This document shows positions 8,591-17,359 of a stretch of 64,000 nucleotides of DNA, in pieces. The translations under genes were made by a program, and so were the position numbers. Positions within the stretch are counted from its first letter, which is position 1. Each line of letters begins with the position of its first letter. The notes under the pieces are model-generated. The model was not told where the DNA came from. It made no database searches and saw nothing but the letters and a program-made list of their open reading frames with translations. The DNA is taken from contig NC_018704.1 of the NCBI RefSeq assembly GCF_000307165.1, positions 2,108,001 through 2,172,000 on the forward strand, given 5' to 3'. The stretch comes from Amphibacillus xylanus NBRC 15112 (lineage in GTDB: Bacteria; Bacillota; Bacilli; Bacillales; Amphibacillaceae).

Positions 8591-8846
8591 TGAAAAAACT
8601 CCTTTATTTATAAATTTAGGATCTTGTTAGAACTGGAGAATTGAATTATCAAATTTATTATCTAAATAAAAGCCCATATACATTTCACGTTATATTGCAA
8701 GTACCACCAAATAATATAAAAAATGAATTCACATGACCCAATTATATCCTATCACATCGTGAAATAAAATGGTTACTTGAACTTAGCCCTCAACCATAAA
8801 TGGTGACTCTAAACAACCATACTACAGGTGGGTAAGTAGATGCAAA

Positions 8847-9050
8847 ATGGCAAGGTCTACTTTTATGAGAAAGAAGTATAATTCGCTGATGTCTACCTTA
8901 AAACCTATGAAAAATACCGATCGAATTGCAGCTACCATCCTAAATAAATTGATGGACGAAATTTTATCGAGTGGGTATATAAAAAGATGCTTGAAAGGAA
9001 ATGGTCACCGGATGTTATCGTTAATAAAGCAAAGATAGAGGACTGGTTTC
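8847..9050 (+). pseudogene. Degenerate IS30-type transposase fragment
   Basis: Frame-by-frame reading gives a broken peptide ending KKMLERKWSPDVIVNKAKIEDW, preceded by KTYEKYRSNC. This resembles the WSPEQI region of IS30-family transposases, with frame changes and stops. Nothing else coding is seen in the roughly 900-bp gap 8591-9491, apart from the palindrome at 9303. The call is tentative. Confidence 0.4.
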
Positions 9051-9302
9051 ATTAATAGATCTTTCCGAGTACATAGACTCTTTTTAATTGGATTGGTAGT
9101 GGCATCATGCTAATCAAATTCATTGGCCTTCTTGTGTAGGTTGATCGAAGAGCAGATAGGGTTCAATAATGGATGAATGACTAGCCACTTCGGAACCGAA
9201 ATTACAAAACACCACATCAAGCATTTGTCTTAAACTTAGAGAAATTAGAGTTCAATCTCGTAGTCTAAGCAATTGATTGACCTGGTATATACGCGAAAGT
9301 GT

Positions 9303-9340
9303 GATGTATCTAATTGGACTTAAGTCCAATTAGATACATC
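9303..9340. repeat. Perfect 38-bp palindrome
   Basis: GATGTATCTAATTGGACTT is followed immediately by its exact reverse complement, with no loop. A smaller inverted repeat, ATGAC-TTAT-GTCAT, follows at 9352-9365. No T tract is adjacent. Confidence 0.9.
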
Positions 9341-9491
9341 CATATTAAACAATGACTTATGTCATCGCATACAATATAACTTTTGAAATCACTACAATAC
9401 CTTATCTAGATGACTAACTTAAACTTGAAATTTAAGTAAACTATTAGCGATGAAAGACTCTTATCTACTTATAATATTACAGTCATAAAGT

Positions 9492-10274
9492 TTATTTTAA
9501 GCCTAAAGCTTTTTTTCTGTACTCTTCTCTTTGTTGTTTATTTAGATTTTTAAATTCTTTTAAAAAGGCTTCATAATTTTTTAAGACCTTATCAGCTTCT
9601 CCGTACTCTTTAATCTTCCCATATTCAAGCCAAAGAATTTTATCACAAAACTGTCTCATTTGAGCTATAGAATGACTAACAAAAATCATAGTTTTTCCTC
9701 TGTTTTTAAACTCTTGCATTTTCGCTAAAGATTTTTCAGAAAAGGCTTTATCACCAACAGATAAAGCTTCATCGACAATTAAGATGTCAGGATCAACTGT
9801 AACCGATATAGCAAAGCCCAAGCGAGCTCTCATACCACTGGAATATGACTTTATCGGTTGATCAATGAATTGTTCTAATTCGGCAAATTCAATAATATCA
9901 TCTTCCATAGCTTTTATTTCTTTCTTCGAAAAACCAAGCATTAGACATTTGAGTTCAATGTTATCCCGTCCACTCAATTCAGCTTTCAAACCAGAAGAAA
10001 CAGCGATTAAAGATACTTGTCCATTTACTTCTATAGTCCCAGTTGTGGCAGGAACAATACCTGCGATTATGTTAGACAAAGTTGATTTTCCAGATCCATT
10101 AATCCCAACGAAACCAACCACATCTCCCTCATCCGCTTCAAAGTCAATATTATTTAGAGCCCAAAAATCTTCGCCGTATTCTCTCGGCAAAATCAAGTCT
10201 AAAACTCTTTCTTTTTGATTTTTATATAACTTATACTTTTTTGAGATGTTTTTCAATACAATTCTTTTATTCAT
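9492..10274 (-). CDS. tagH: Teichoic-acid ABC exporter, ATP-binding subunit
   Basis: 260 residues. Walker A GINGSGKST, signature SYSSGMRARLGFA, Walker B ILIVDEALSVGD and the switch His in FVSHS are all intact. The N-terminal KNISKKYKLYKNQKERVLDL matches polysaccharide/teichoic-acid ATPases. It powers flipping of the lipid-linked polymer across the membrane with TagG. The frame is open to 10328, but the ATG at 10274 has AGGAAGG 6 bp upstream and begins MNKRIVLKN, so it is preferred. It lacks the long C-terminal extension of B. subtilis TagH (known to be about twice this length). tagG ends 16 bp upstream: one operon. Confidence 0.94.
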   Translation of the reverse strand: MNKRIVLKNISKKYKLYKNQKERVLDLILPREYGEDFWALNNIDFEADEGDVVGFVGINGSGKSTLSNIIAGIVPATTGTIEVNGQVSLIAVSSGLKAELSGRDNIELKCLMLGFSKKEIKAMEDDIIEFAELEQFIDQPIKSYSSGMRARLGFAISVTVDPDILIVDEALSVGDKAFSEKSLAKMQEFKNRGKTMIFVSHSIAQMRQFCDKILWLEYGKIKEYGEADKVLKNYEAFLKEFKNLNKQQREEYRKKALGLK

Positions 10275-10290
10275 TTTATACCTTCCTAAT

Positions 10291-11121
10291 TTAAACAAAA
10301 TCAATAAGATGTCTTCTAAATCTGACATGAATGATCGAACCTAGTAAGAGAATAAAGAGGGTTAATATCCAAAAGCAAATTGTCAATTTGATATTCTCGA
10401 TAAAGTACCAACCCGTACCAAAGAAACTTGCCCGATAGCCCTCAATTAAGTAATATAAAGGATTATATCGTAGTAGTCCTTTAATTGAACCTGACATTCT
10501 TCCCGAGTCTTCTAAACTCCAAAGGACAGGTGAAATATATAGTAACAGACGTAAAGAAGAATTTAGGAGCATGTGTATGTCTCTGATAATTGTTGATAAT
10601 GTTGATGTAATTAATGCCAGTGAATATGAAAGTATTACTGTCGAAAACAAGAAATAAAATACTTGAATGAAATATATATTGATACCGTAACCAAACGTAT
10701 AAATTATGACCAATGATAAAAATATCATAAAAATGTGAATGTATAGTTGAGAAAATATAACTATATTTGGAATAATACTTAACGGAAAATTCATTTTAGA
10801 AAGCATTTTAAGGCGAGTATAGATAGATTTTGACCCCTGTATTGTTGATTGGTAAAACAATGTATAAACAATAAAACCAGTAACCATCCAAGGTAAGAAT
10901 GGTACCAATTCACCAGTACTGATTTCAACATCGCCTCTTGCTCTTATGCCATATCCAAAAACAAACCAATAAATTAAAATTTGTATAAGTGGATTTAAGA
11001 ATTCCCATGCGATACCTAGGTAATTACTATTATTGGCGCTCTTAAGTTCATAAAAAGATAGACGTCGAATTAAATAAAAATTCACAATCTGTTCTTTTAA
11101 TACTAAATATAAAGATTTCAT
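10291..11121 (-). CDS. tagG: Teichoic-acid ABC exporter, membrane subunit
   Basis: 276 residues of the ABC2 membrane family with about six transmembrane helices. Conserved parts include the N-terminal amphipathic ELKSANNSNYLGIAWEFLNPLIQI and the C-terminal RYNPLYYLIEGYRASFFG motif. With TagH it exports wall teichoic acid. The ATG at 11121 (SD GAGGAAC) is preferred over the upstream in-frame codon at 11199 because the extra 26 residues are not family-like. It forms a two-gene operon with tagH. Confidence 0.93.
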   Translation of the reverse strand: MKSLYLVLKEQIVNFYLIRRLSFYELKSANNSNYLGIAWEFLNPLIQILIYWFVFGYGIRARGDVEISTGELVPFLPWMVTGFIVYTLFYQSTIQGSKSIYTRLKMLSKMNFPLSIIPNIVIFSQLYIHIFMIFLSLVIIYTFGYGINIYFIQVFYFLFSTVILSYSLALITSTLSTIIRDIHMLLNSSLRLLLYISPVLWSLEDSGRMSGSIKGLLRYNPLYYLIEGYRASFFGTGWYFIENIKLTICFWILTLFILLLGSIIHVRFRRHLIDFV

Positions 11122-11864
11122 AACAGTTCCTCTCTTACTAAATGCTATAACTAAATGATATGGTGAAGTTATTATATTCTTTATTCTAATCTTAGTCAAT
11201 TAATTCTACAACTACAGAAGTGACTCTGTATTGTTCTATACGTGAATTAAAGAGTTATTTTGTACTCTGAAGCAAGAATTTAAGTTAGAGAAAATTCAAG
11301 CCAAATCACTCAGCTCGATGCGTATTCTTTCTAAGCTTCTCAATTGCAATATTGGTCACTATTCATTATTGAGCGAAGTATGACAGACCATACACAGCTT
11401 ATTTTAGCTCAAGTACGAGTGTATGATATTCTACTTGGCATGCCAGCATCAATATTTTTAAATTATGTTATTAATTATTCATTCTTGTTGTTTTATCAAC
11501 CAAATAATCTCAACCTATGTAAAATGGATAAATTCAAAATAGGTTAGAGGTTCAAATATTACCGCTTTTATGATATTCTAATTTTTGATGCAAATATATT
11601 AAAGTATAGATCTAAAACTACATAATTTTATGATATATTGCATTTATGGTTTATACTGATTCTCATCTATTCAATTACATTAATCCGGTTAATTATTGTT
11701 GATAATGTACATATTAATATTTATAAATTACAAAGGAGATTCAATATGTCGATAACTAATAAGTTAAGCAAAATCCTTGATGGTATTTATGATTTTTAGG
11801 CCTTGTCTCCCAATTTGTTTGAGAGACAAAAAAGGGTGTACTCCCAAAACTCTTGATAATTGTA

Positions 11865-12095
11865 GTTGGTGGGATTATCCAAAAAGCTGAAGGTTTTATT
11901 GTAGACGAAATCATAACAATAAACGCTACTCATTTTAAAGCACATAATCGATCACTGCTACAAGAAGAAAAGCCAAAGCTAAACCAAATAAACGCGGATG
12001 TAAATCCAAAGCAGAGTGAAAACGATGTCTGCGATTATGATGTTCCTTATCAACAAGTTCATCGAATAGTCATCAATCTAACACTGTTACATTAA
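11865..12095 (+). pseudogene. IS1182-family transposase fragment (copy 1)
   Basis: The peptide GFIVDEIITINATHFKAHNRSL followed by LQEEKPK matches the region of IS1182-type transposases around THFEARDQAPPKEEKPK. It is truncated on both sides and frame-disrupted. At DNA level it is clearly homologous to the fragment at 21500-21870 in the same orientation. In the rest of 11122-12338 nothing else can be recognised. Confidence 0.65.
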
Positions 12096-12338
12096 AAAAA
12101 CCGAAAGTGATCTTATAGCTTTGACAAACATTTCGCTTTAACTATGCTCGTTGTTGAACTGGAAAACGCGCCAAAATTCACTTTGATATGGTAAATTTTA
12201 CTTAGTAATACAGCAAATTTGAACGCAGATCGCATCCATGCATAATTAATTCTTTAATAGATTGCATTTATTATCTTCTAAAAATAAGCAATCATAAAAT
12301 CGATTCATATAAATAAAAATTTTGAGGTGGAGTTTTCA

Positions 12339-13466
12339 ATGAATTTTAAAGCATCATTCATACGTAGATTAAGTAAATTTATTAGTGTAATAACCCCTAA
12401 AAATAAAAAGTTAATAGTTTTTGAAAGTTTCTTGGGACGCCAATATAGTGATAATCCACGTGCGATTTATGAGTACTTAAAAAGAGAAAAAGAGGATTAT
12501 ATATGTTATTGGAGTGTTGATCCAAAGCATATTAATAAATTTAAAGATGAAAACTTAAAAATAATAAAAAGATTTACACTAAAGTGGTTGTTTGTTGCAA
12601 TGAGAGCAAAATACTGGATTTCTAATAGCCGAATCCCTTTATGGATATATAAGCCAAAAGGTACAACTTATATACAAACCTGGCATGGAACACCTTTAAA
12701 AAAACTTGCCTTAGATATGGACAAAATAAATACGTCTTGGAAAAACCCACACTTATATAAATCAGATTTTATAACAGAATCAGCTAGATGGGATTACTTA
12801 ATCTCGCCAAATAGTTATTCTACAAAGATTTTTAAACGTGCCTTTGATTTTAAAAATGAAGTAATTGAATCTGGATATCCTAGAAATGATTATTTAATTA
12901 ATAATAACACTCCAGAAAACATCGCTCGGATAAAATCTAAAATAGGAATCCCAGAAGATAAAAAAGTGATACTATATGCACCTACATGGCGGGATAGCTT
13001 TTCATTTGATTTGCCTTTAAGCATAACAAATTTAAAAAAATCACTTGGTGACGACTACTTTATTATTGTAAGACTGCATTATTTAGTAACTAAAACCTCT
13101 GAACTAATCGGGCACGATGATTTCATTAAAAACGTTTCATCTTATAACGATATTAATGAATTGTATCTAATTAGTGATATATTGGTAACCGATTATTCTA
13201 GTGTTTTCTTTGATTATGCCGTCCTTCAACGTCCTATAATATTTTATTGCTATGACTTAGATGAATACAAAAATGATATGAGGGGCTTTTATTTCGATTT
13301 TGAAAAAGAAGCACCTGGTCCAATCGTACAAACGACAGATGAGTTAATCGATGCTGTTCACAATATTGATAATTATAAGTTACCTTTAGAATTTGTTAAA
13401 ATCTTTTCTTCTTTAGAAGATGGAAATGCATCAAAGAGAGTGGTTGAACAAATAATGAAACCTTAA
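12339..13466 (+). CDS. CDP-glycerol glycerophosphotransferase (TagB/TagF family), paralogue of the 7394 gene
   Basis: 375 residues. Motifs: FESFLGRQYSDNPRAIYEYL, YIQTWHGTPLKKLALD, ILYAPTWRDSF, VRLHYLV, VTDYSSVFFDYAVLQRPI and CYDLDEYKNDMRGFYFDFEKEAPGP, ending SSLEDGNASKRVVEQ. It acts at the cytoplasmic membrane face in poly(glycerol-phosphate) synthesis or side-branch addition. The ATG at 12339 sits 9 bp after GAGGTGGAG; the in-frame GTG at 12327 lies inside this SD and is not the start. It is transcribed opposite to the neighbouring 7394 and 13515 genes. It is probably a rearranged duplicate, as IS1182 debris lies just upstream. Confidence 0.9.
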   Translation: MNFKASFIRRLSKFISVITPKNKKLIVFESFLGRQYSDNPRAIYEYLKREKEDYICYWSVDPKHINKFKDENLKIIKRFTLKWLFVAMRAKYWISNSRIPLWIYKPKGTTYIQTWHGTPLKKLALDMDKINTSWKNPHLYKSDFITESARWDYLISPNSYSTKIFKRAFDFKNEVIESGYPRNDYLINNNTPENIARIKSKIGIPEDKKVILYAPTWRDSFSFDLPLSITNLKKSLGDDYFIIVRLHYLVTKTSELIGHDDFIKNVSSYNDINELYLISDILVTDYSSVFFDYAVLQRPIIFYCYDLDEYKNDMRGFYFDFEKEAPGPIVQTTDELIDAVHNIDNYKLPLEFVKIFSSLEDGNASKRVVEQIMKP

Positions 13467-13508
13467 AAAAATCTCTGCCTTATTTATAGTTGAGGCAGAG
13501 ATTTTTTA
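13465..13508. terminator. Bidirectional terminator
   Basis: AAAAAAATCTCTGCCT pairs with AGGCAGAGATTTTTTA across a 12-nt loop, serving the convergent genes at 12339 and 13515. Confidence 0.9.
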
Positions 13509-13514
13509 TTCTTT

Positions 13515-16001
13515 TTATTCTAGTATGGATTTAACTCTTTCCTTAACTTTTTCATCATAAAGATAAGGATCAAATTTTTTATATTTTTTCTCCGGTTTAA
13601 TCACTGAAATCATCTTTCTAGACAATCCTATCTCAGTTGCCTCTACTAACTCACCATACCCTTGCTTCAAGATATTATCTGGTCCAGGAATATCTGTAGA
13701 TATCACTTTAAGACCTACCGCTAATGCCTCAAGTATAGCTAGCGCTTGTCCCTCATAGTTTGAGCTTAAGACAAAGACATCACACATTTTTAATAAATAA
13801 TATGGATTATCCATATGTCCTGTTAAAATCACTTTATCTTCAATTTCTAAATTTTGGATTAGGGTCATCAACTTTTTCCTTTGTGTACCTTCACCAATTA
13901 TATACAATCTACTATTAGGTTCTTCATTTAAAACTCTTTTGAATGCTCTGATTAGTAGCTCTTGATTCTTCTCTGGGGAAAGGCGACCTAAGGTAACGTA
14001 ATTGTTATTATTTTTAGAAGGTTTTAAAATTCCCTTAAATTCTAATACTCCATCTTCTAAATTTACATTGTCTATTAAGACTTTCTGATTTAAAATATTG
14101 AATTCTTGGTATTCTTCTGATAGCCTCTCTATTCTTTCGGCATCTAAGTAATTCTCAACATAGTCCATCTTATTAGTTATACCTAATTGCTCACCTAATT
14201 TGGATAAATTTGTTAAGTGACTTGTTTTAGATACAGAAAGTATTTTATCAAAGTACTTATAAATTGAAAACATTAATTGTAGCGGTAATTTGTTCGGCCG
14301 TCTCCCTCTTACTACACGTTCTTTATCTTTCTTCATGTCACTGTGAAGATATGTTATTTTTTCTTTCACATTACTAAAAGCAAAGACTGAACCATAAAAT
14401 GAATTATAACCACTAAAGTCTATTACTTTGTCATATTTAACATTACCTACGATTTGTTTATATCCCCTATACATTATATGGTCAATATTTAGTTTTTTTA
14501 CAATTCCGTTTAATCCACGATTCATAAAAAGCTTATACTGATACTCCTCATTAAACTTAAGATTAATGCGATTATTATTAAACAACAAATTAATTTTTGG
14601 ATCTAATCGGTCAATGACTTTTTCTACTCCACTGTTTTTAGGTACAATACTAGGAATAATTATTGTTAAGTTATATTTTTCATAATCAAATTGATTAGTT
14701 AATCTAATTAAAGACTCAGTTATTCCATTATTTTTAAAGTATCCACCATAAATTAATATTTTTTCCTTAGTTGTTTCAGTCTTATAGATAGACCCCAATG
14801 TTTGTTTTTTATTAAAGAAAATATAATCGATAACTCTTTTTGATACTTTACCATCATCATATGGTGAAAATCTTTCTATCATTGGAAAGTATTTATCCTC
14901 TAAAATACCAGTAGATTCACTAATCAATTCAGCCAATTTATCGATAGTCGAACAAGTTGGACCAGGTAATTCATCTTTTTCTAGGTATAAACCGCGTTTG
15001 GTGCTATATTCATCGTAGTTTTTAAAATAAAAATATATCGGTCTCTTTAATCCAAGATAATCAAAAAACACGCTAGAATAATCTGTAATTAAATAATCAC
15101 TGATTTGCAGTACTTTATTAGTGTCAATAGAGTTATCAACTAAATAGCATTCCGTATTCATATTTGAGATGGCCTGATATTCGTAGTAATGTACCTTTAA
15201 TGCTACTAAATAATCATTACCAAGTAACATCTGTAATTGCTCAGCATCTCTAACTAACTCACTAACACTCTGATTGATATCTTGACTATAGTCATTCCAT
15301 GTTGGCGCATATAAGACAACCTTTTTTTCAAGAGGAATATTCATTTTCATTTTTAAATCTTCAGCATTTACATTATAAGTTAAATCCACTCTCGGCATTC
15401 CTAACTCTAAAACTTCACCTGAAAACAAATCTTTTGAGGTTTGACTATTCAGTATTGTATCAGTAGTATATTTTGATGGTGAAATAAAATAATCAGTATG
15501 TAATATATTTTTCATTACATTTTTATGCGAATCATAGTTAGAGCTTTTCACATCTTTCCCAATTGTTTTATAAGGCGTTCCATGCCACGCCATAATATAA
15601 CTTTGTTCTTCCCTTTTGTTAAAATAGTGCGGGAAGGTTGTGTCTGTAATTAAATACTTAGCGCGTGCTAAATACTTAACATATGCAACAGTACCTTTTT
15701 TTACAAGTTTAACATTTCTATACTGAGAAAGTGCCTTTCTCTCCTTTTTCGGTTCTATAGAACTCCAAATAAATCTATACTCCTTGAATCGAGAATCATT
15801 ATGTATTTCCTCAAATAGAGCTAAAGAGTTACCCGTTACACTTTGTCCAGAGTATGCTTCAAATAATATTGTTTTATCATAGATTGGTCTATCTAAGTAT
15901 TTAGTGTATTTCATCCTTAAATATTCAATATTCTTTTTTAAGTATAATACAATTGGATTAAGTAAAAAAATTAACATTCTTTTTATTCTAGCTTTATTCA
16001 T
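13515..16001 (-). CDS. Two-domain fusion: CDP-glycerol glycerophosphotransferase + GT4 glycosyltransferase
   Basis: 828 residues. The N-terminal half (about 40-390) is a Glyphos_transf domain: FEAYSGQSVTGNSLALF, IMAWHGTPYKTIG, VLYAPTWNDY and LITDYSSVFFDYLGLKRPIYF. The C-terminal half (about 410-828) is a GT4 glycosyltransferase with YVTLGRLSPEKNQELLIRAF, LYIIGEGTQRKKL and the EX7E motif in SSNYEGQALAILEALA. Such a protein could both extend a glycerol-phosphate chain and glycosylate it in one polypeptide (inference). SD AAAGGGG precedes the ATG at 16001. The gene stands alone between IS remnants. The fusion could in principle hide a lost stop codon, but the linker reads continuously with normal codon use. 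Confidence 0.9.
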   Translation of the reverse strand: MNKARIKRMLIFLLNPIVLYLKKNIEYLRMKYTKYLDRPIYDKTILFEAYSGQSVTGNSLALFEEIHNDSRFKEYRFIWSSIEPKKERKALSQYRNVKLVKKGTVAYVKYLARAKYLITDTTFPHYFNKREEQSYIMAWHGTPYKTIGKDVKSSNYDSHKNVMKNILHTDYFISPSKYTTDTILNSQTSKDLFSGEVLELGMPRVDLTYNVNAEDLKMKMNIPLEKKVVLYAPTWNDYSQDINQSVSELVRDAEQLQMLLGNDYLVALKVHYYEYQAISNMNTECYLVDNSIDTNKVLQISDYLITDYSSVFFDYLGLKRPIYFYFKNYDEYSTKRGLYLEKDELPGPTCSTIDKLAELISESTGILEDKYFPMIERFSPYDDGKVSKRVIDYIFFNKKQTLGSIYKTETTKEKILIYGGYFKNNGITESLIRLTNQFDYEKYNLTIIIPSIVPKNSGVEKVIDRLDPKINLLFNNNRINLKFNEEYQYKLFMNRGLNGIVKKLNIDHIMYRGYKQIVGNVKYDKVIDFSGYNSFYGSVFAFSNVKEKITYLHSDMKKDKERVVRGRRPNKLPLQLMFSIYKYFDKILSVSKTSHLTNLSKLGEQLGITNKMDYVENYLDAERIERLSEEYQEFNILNQKVLIDNVNLEDGVLEFKGILKPSKNNNNYVTLGRLSPEKNQELLIRAFKRVLNEEPNSRLYIIGEGTQRKKLMTLIQNLEIEDKVILTGHMDNPYYLLKMCDVFVLSSNYEGQALAILEALAVGLKVISTDIPGPDNILKQGYGELVEATEIGLSRKMISVIKPEKKYKKFDPYLYDEKVKERVKSILE

Positions 16002-17292
16002 CTATGTGCCCCTTTCTACATTAAGTCAGTATGGATAGTTATAAAAAATACTTCCTTATTTAATATTTCACAATCATCCTATAGTATATAATAAAAACCA
16101 CATAAAAAAACAGTATATTATATTAGATTATATCAATTTTTAAAGAATAAACCAATTTCATAGTTTTGTTGAAATTTTGTGAAAATTGTCCCGTTTGGGT
16201 AGATATGTTAACCTGCTTTTGTTAGTAGTATGTCAAAACTAAACTGTACATTTTTTATTAGGTGTAAGATGTCCATCTCGTTCATTTATTTGAAAACTCT
16301 AATGTATATAGTGATAATCTACTATCAATTGACTTGGACCCTTTGCTTGCTTGCTCGCACTTAAACTCAGAATACAGCTAATAATTATACAGACTCTCCC
16401 ACACAGGCTAGCATGCTCGCTCTCTAAGTAAAGTGCACGTCACTTTATGAAGCTTTGAATATTCATTTTAATTGCTTATATTTTTTACGTTCCAAGTAAC
16501 TGAATGATCTGAGGAAACGGATATTGTTGTAACAATTCACATAATCGTATAATGCCAAATCTAATTCTGACTGTGTTTTAAAATGCTCATCCAGTATAAA
16601 TTCAGTTTTAAGCGTCTTAAACGTCGATTCAGTACGGCATACCTTGGGCACATAATGAACAAACAATGCCGAGGCCTCTAGAACGTAATCAATACTTTTT
16701 TCATAAACTCACTTTTGGGATCTGTATGAAATAACTAGAGTCGGTATAGATTATATTTTACAGAAGCAAAGGCCCGTGCAACTAATATGGTTGTTTTATG
16801 AGGGAATCACTATGACTTATAATTTCACAATCAAATAAATTTATCAATTTCTTCAAATGGACTACTTTCTTTATGTTATGTTGGCGCACCCATTATTCAA
16901 AGGCAGACGACGTAAGTTCGTATTCTTTGATGATCACAGCTTTTACTTCCTCAATAAATATAATTGGTCTATTTAATCTTTAAATGATTTAGAAAATGTC
17001 TGTCGTTAACTCGTTGTCATTACTTTTCTCTTCAGAATGATTAGTGACTTAATCTTAACTGACCTCAAGATATCTGTCCAACTTATTGTAACCCATTCAA
17101 TACGATGTATACTCATGCAATAGCTATCAGACGACATTAACTTCTTTCGTAATTTCACTCGTATATGTTGACTTCTGCTCATCAGATCGGAGATTTGCCT
17201 AGTGCTTCAGATTCTACGTTAACATGGATACCCATGCCTTTGGCTATATACTTACAGCTATAAGCTCAAATTTAAGACTTTCACCCGTTAGC
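16002..17292. other. Gene-free stretch with decayed IS3-like debris
   Basis: About 1.3 kb without an intact gene. The recognisable part is the IS3 transposase tail at 16463-16666. Further right, minus-strand reading gives broken fragments interrupted by many stops (around 17000-17200). These might be the same element's N-terminal part, but this is weak. The first 400 bp are AT-rich and show nothing. Confidence 0.45.
16463..16666 (-). pseudogene. IS3-family transposase C-terminal fragment
   Basis: The peptide contains STFKTLKTEFILDEHF, then ELDLALYDYVNCYNNIRF, and ends near SYLERKKYK. This matches the C-terminal catalytic end (Glu of the DDE triad in F-x-x-LK-x-E, then the YNxxR motif) of IS3/IS150-type transposases. 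The N-terminal part and both ends are missing. Confidence 0.7.
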
Positions 17293-17350
17293 GTTCGCCC
17301 ATGCTGGGCGAACAAAAACACATTATCCATTTCGATGTGGATAATGTGTT
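17293..17350. terminator. Hairpin plus terminator after the GW autolysin gene
   Basis: GTTCGCCCA-TGC-TGGGCGAAC (17293-17313) is a perfect hairpin. Next to it AACACATTATCCA (17317-17329) pairs with TGGATAATGTGTT (17338-17350). On the minus strand the second stem is the terminator of the gene ending at 17360. Confidence 0.8.
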
Positions 17351-17359
17351 TAAATAATT

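Noticed and set aside
8847-9038. 63-residue plus-strand open frame as a real gene
   Set aside because: The recognisable transposase-like residues lie in another frame; no SD. It is listed as a pseudogene fragment.
11344-11547. 67-residue plus-strand open frame
   Set aside because: No SD, no family resemblance, AT-rich intergenic debris.
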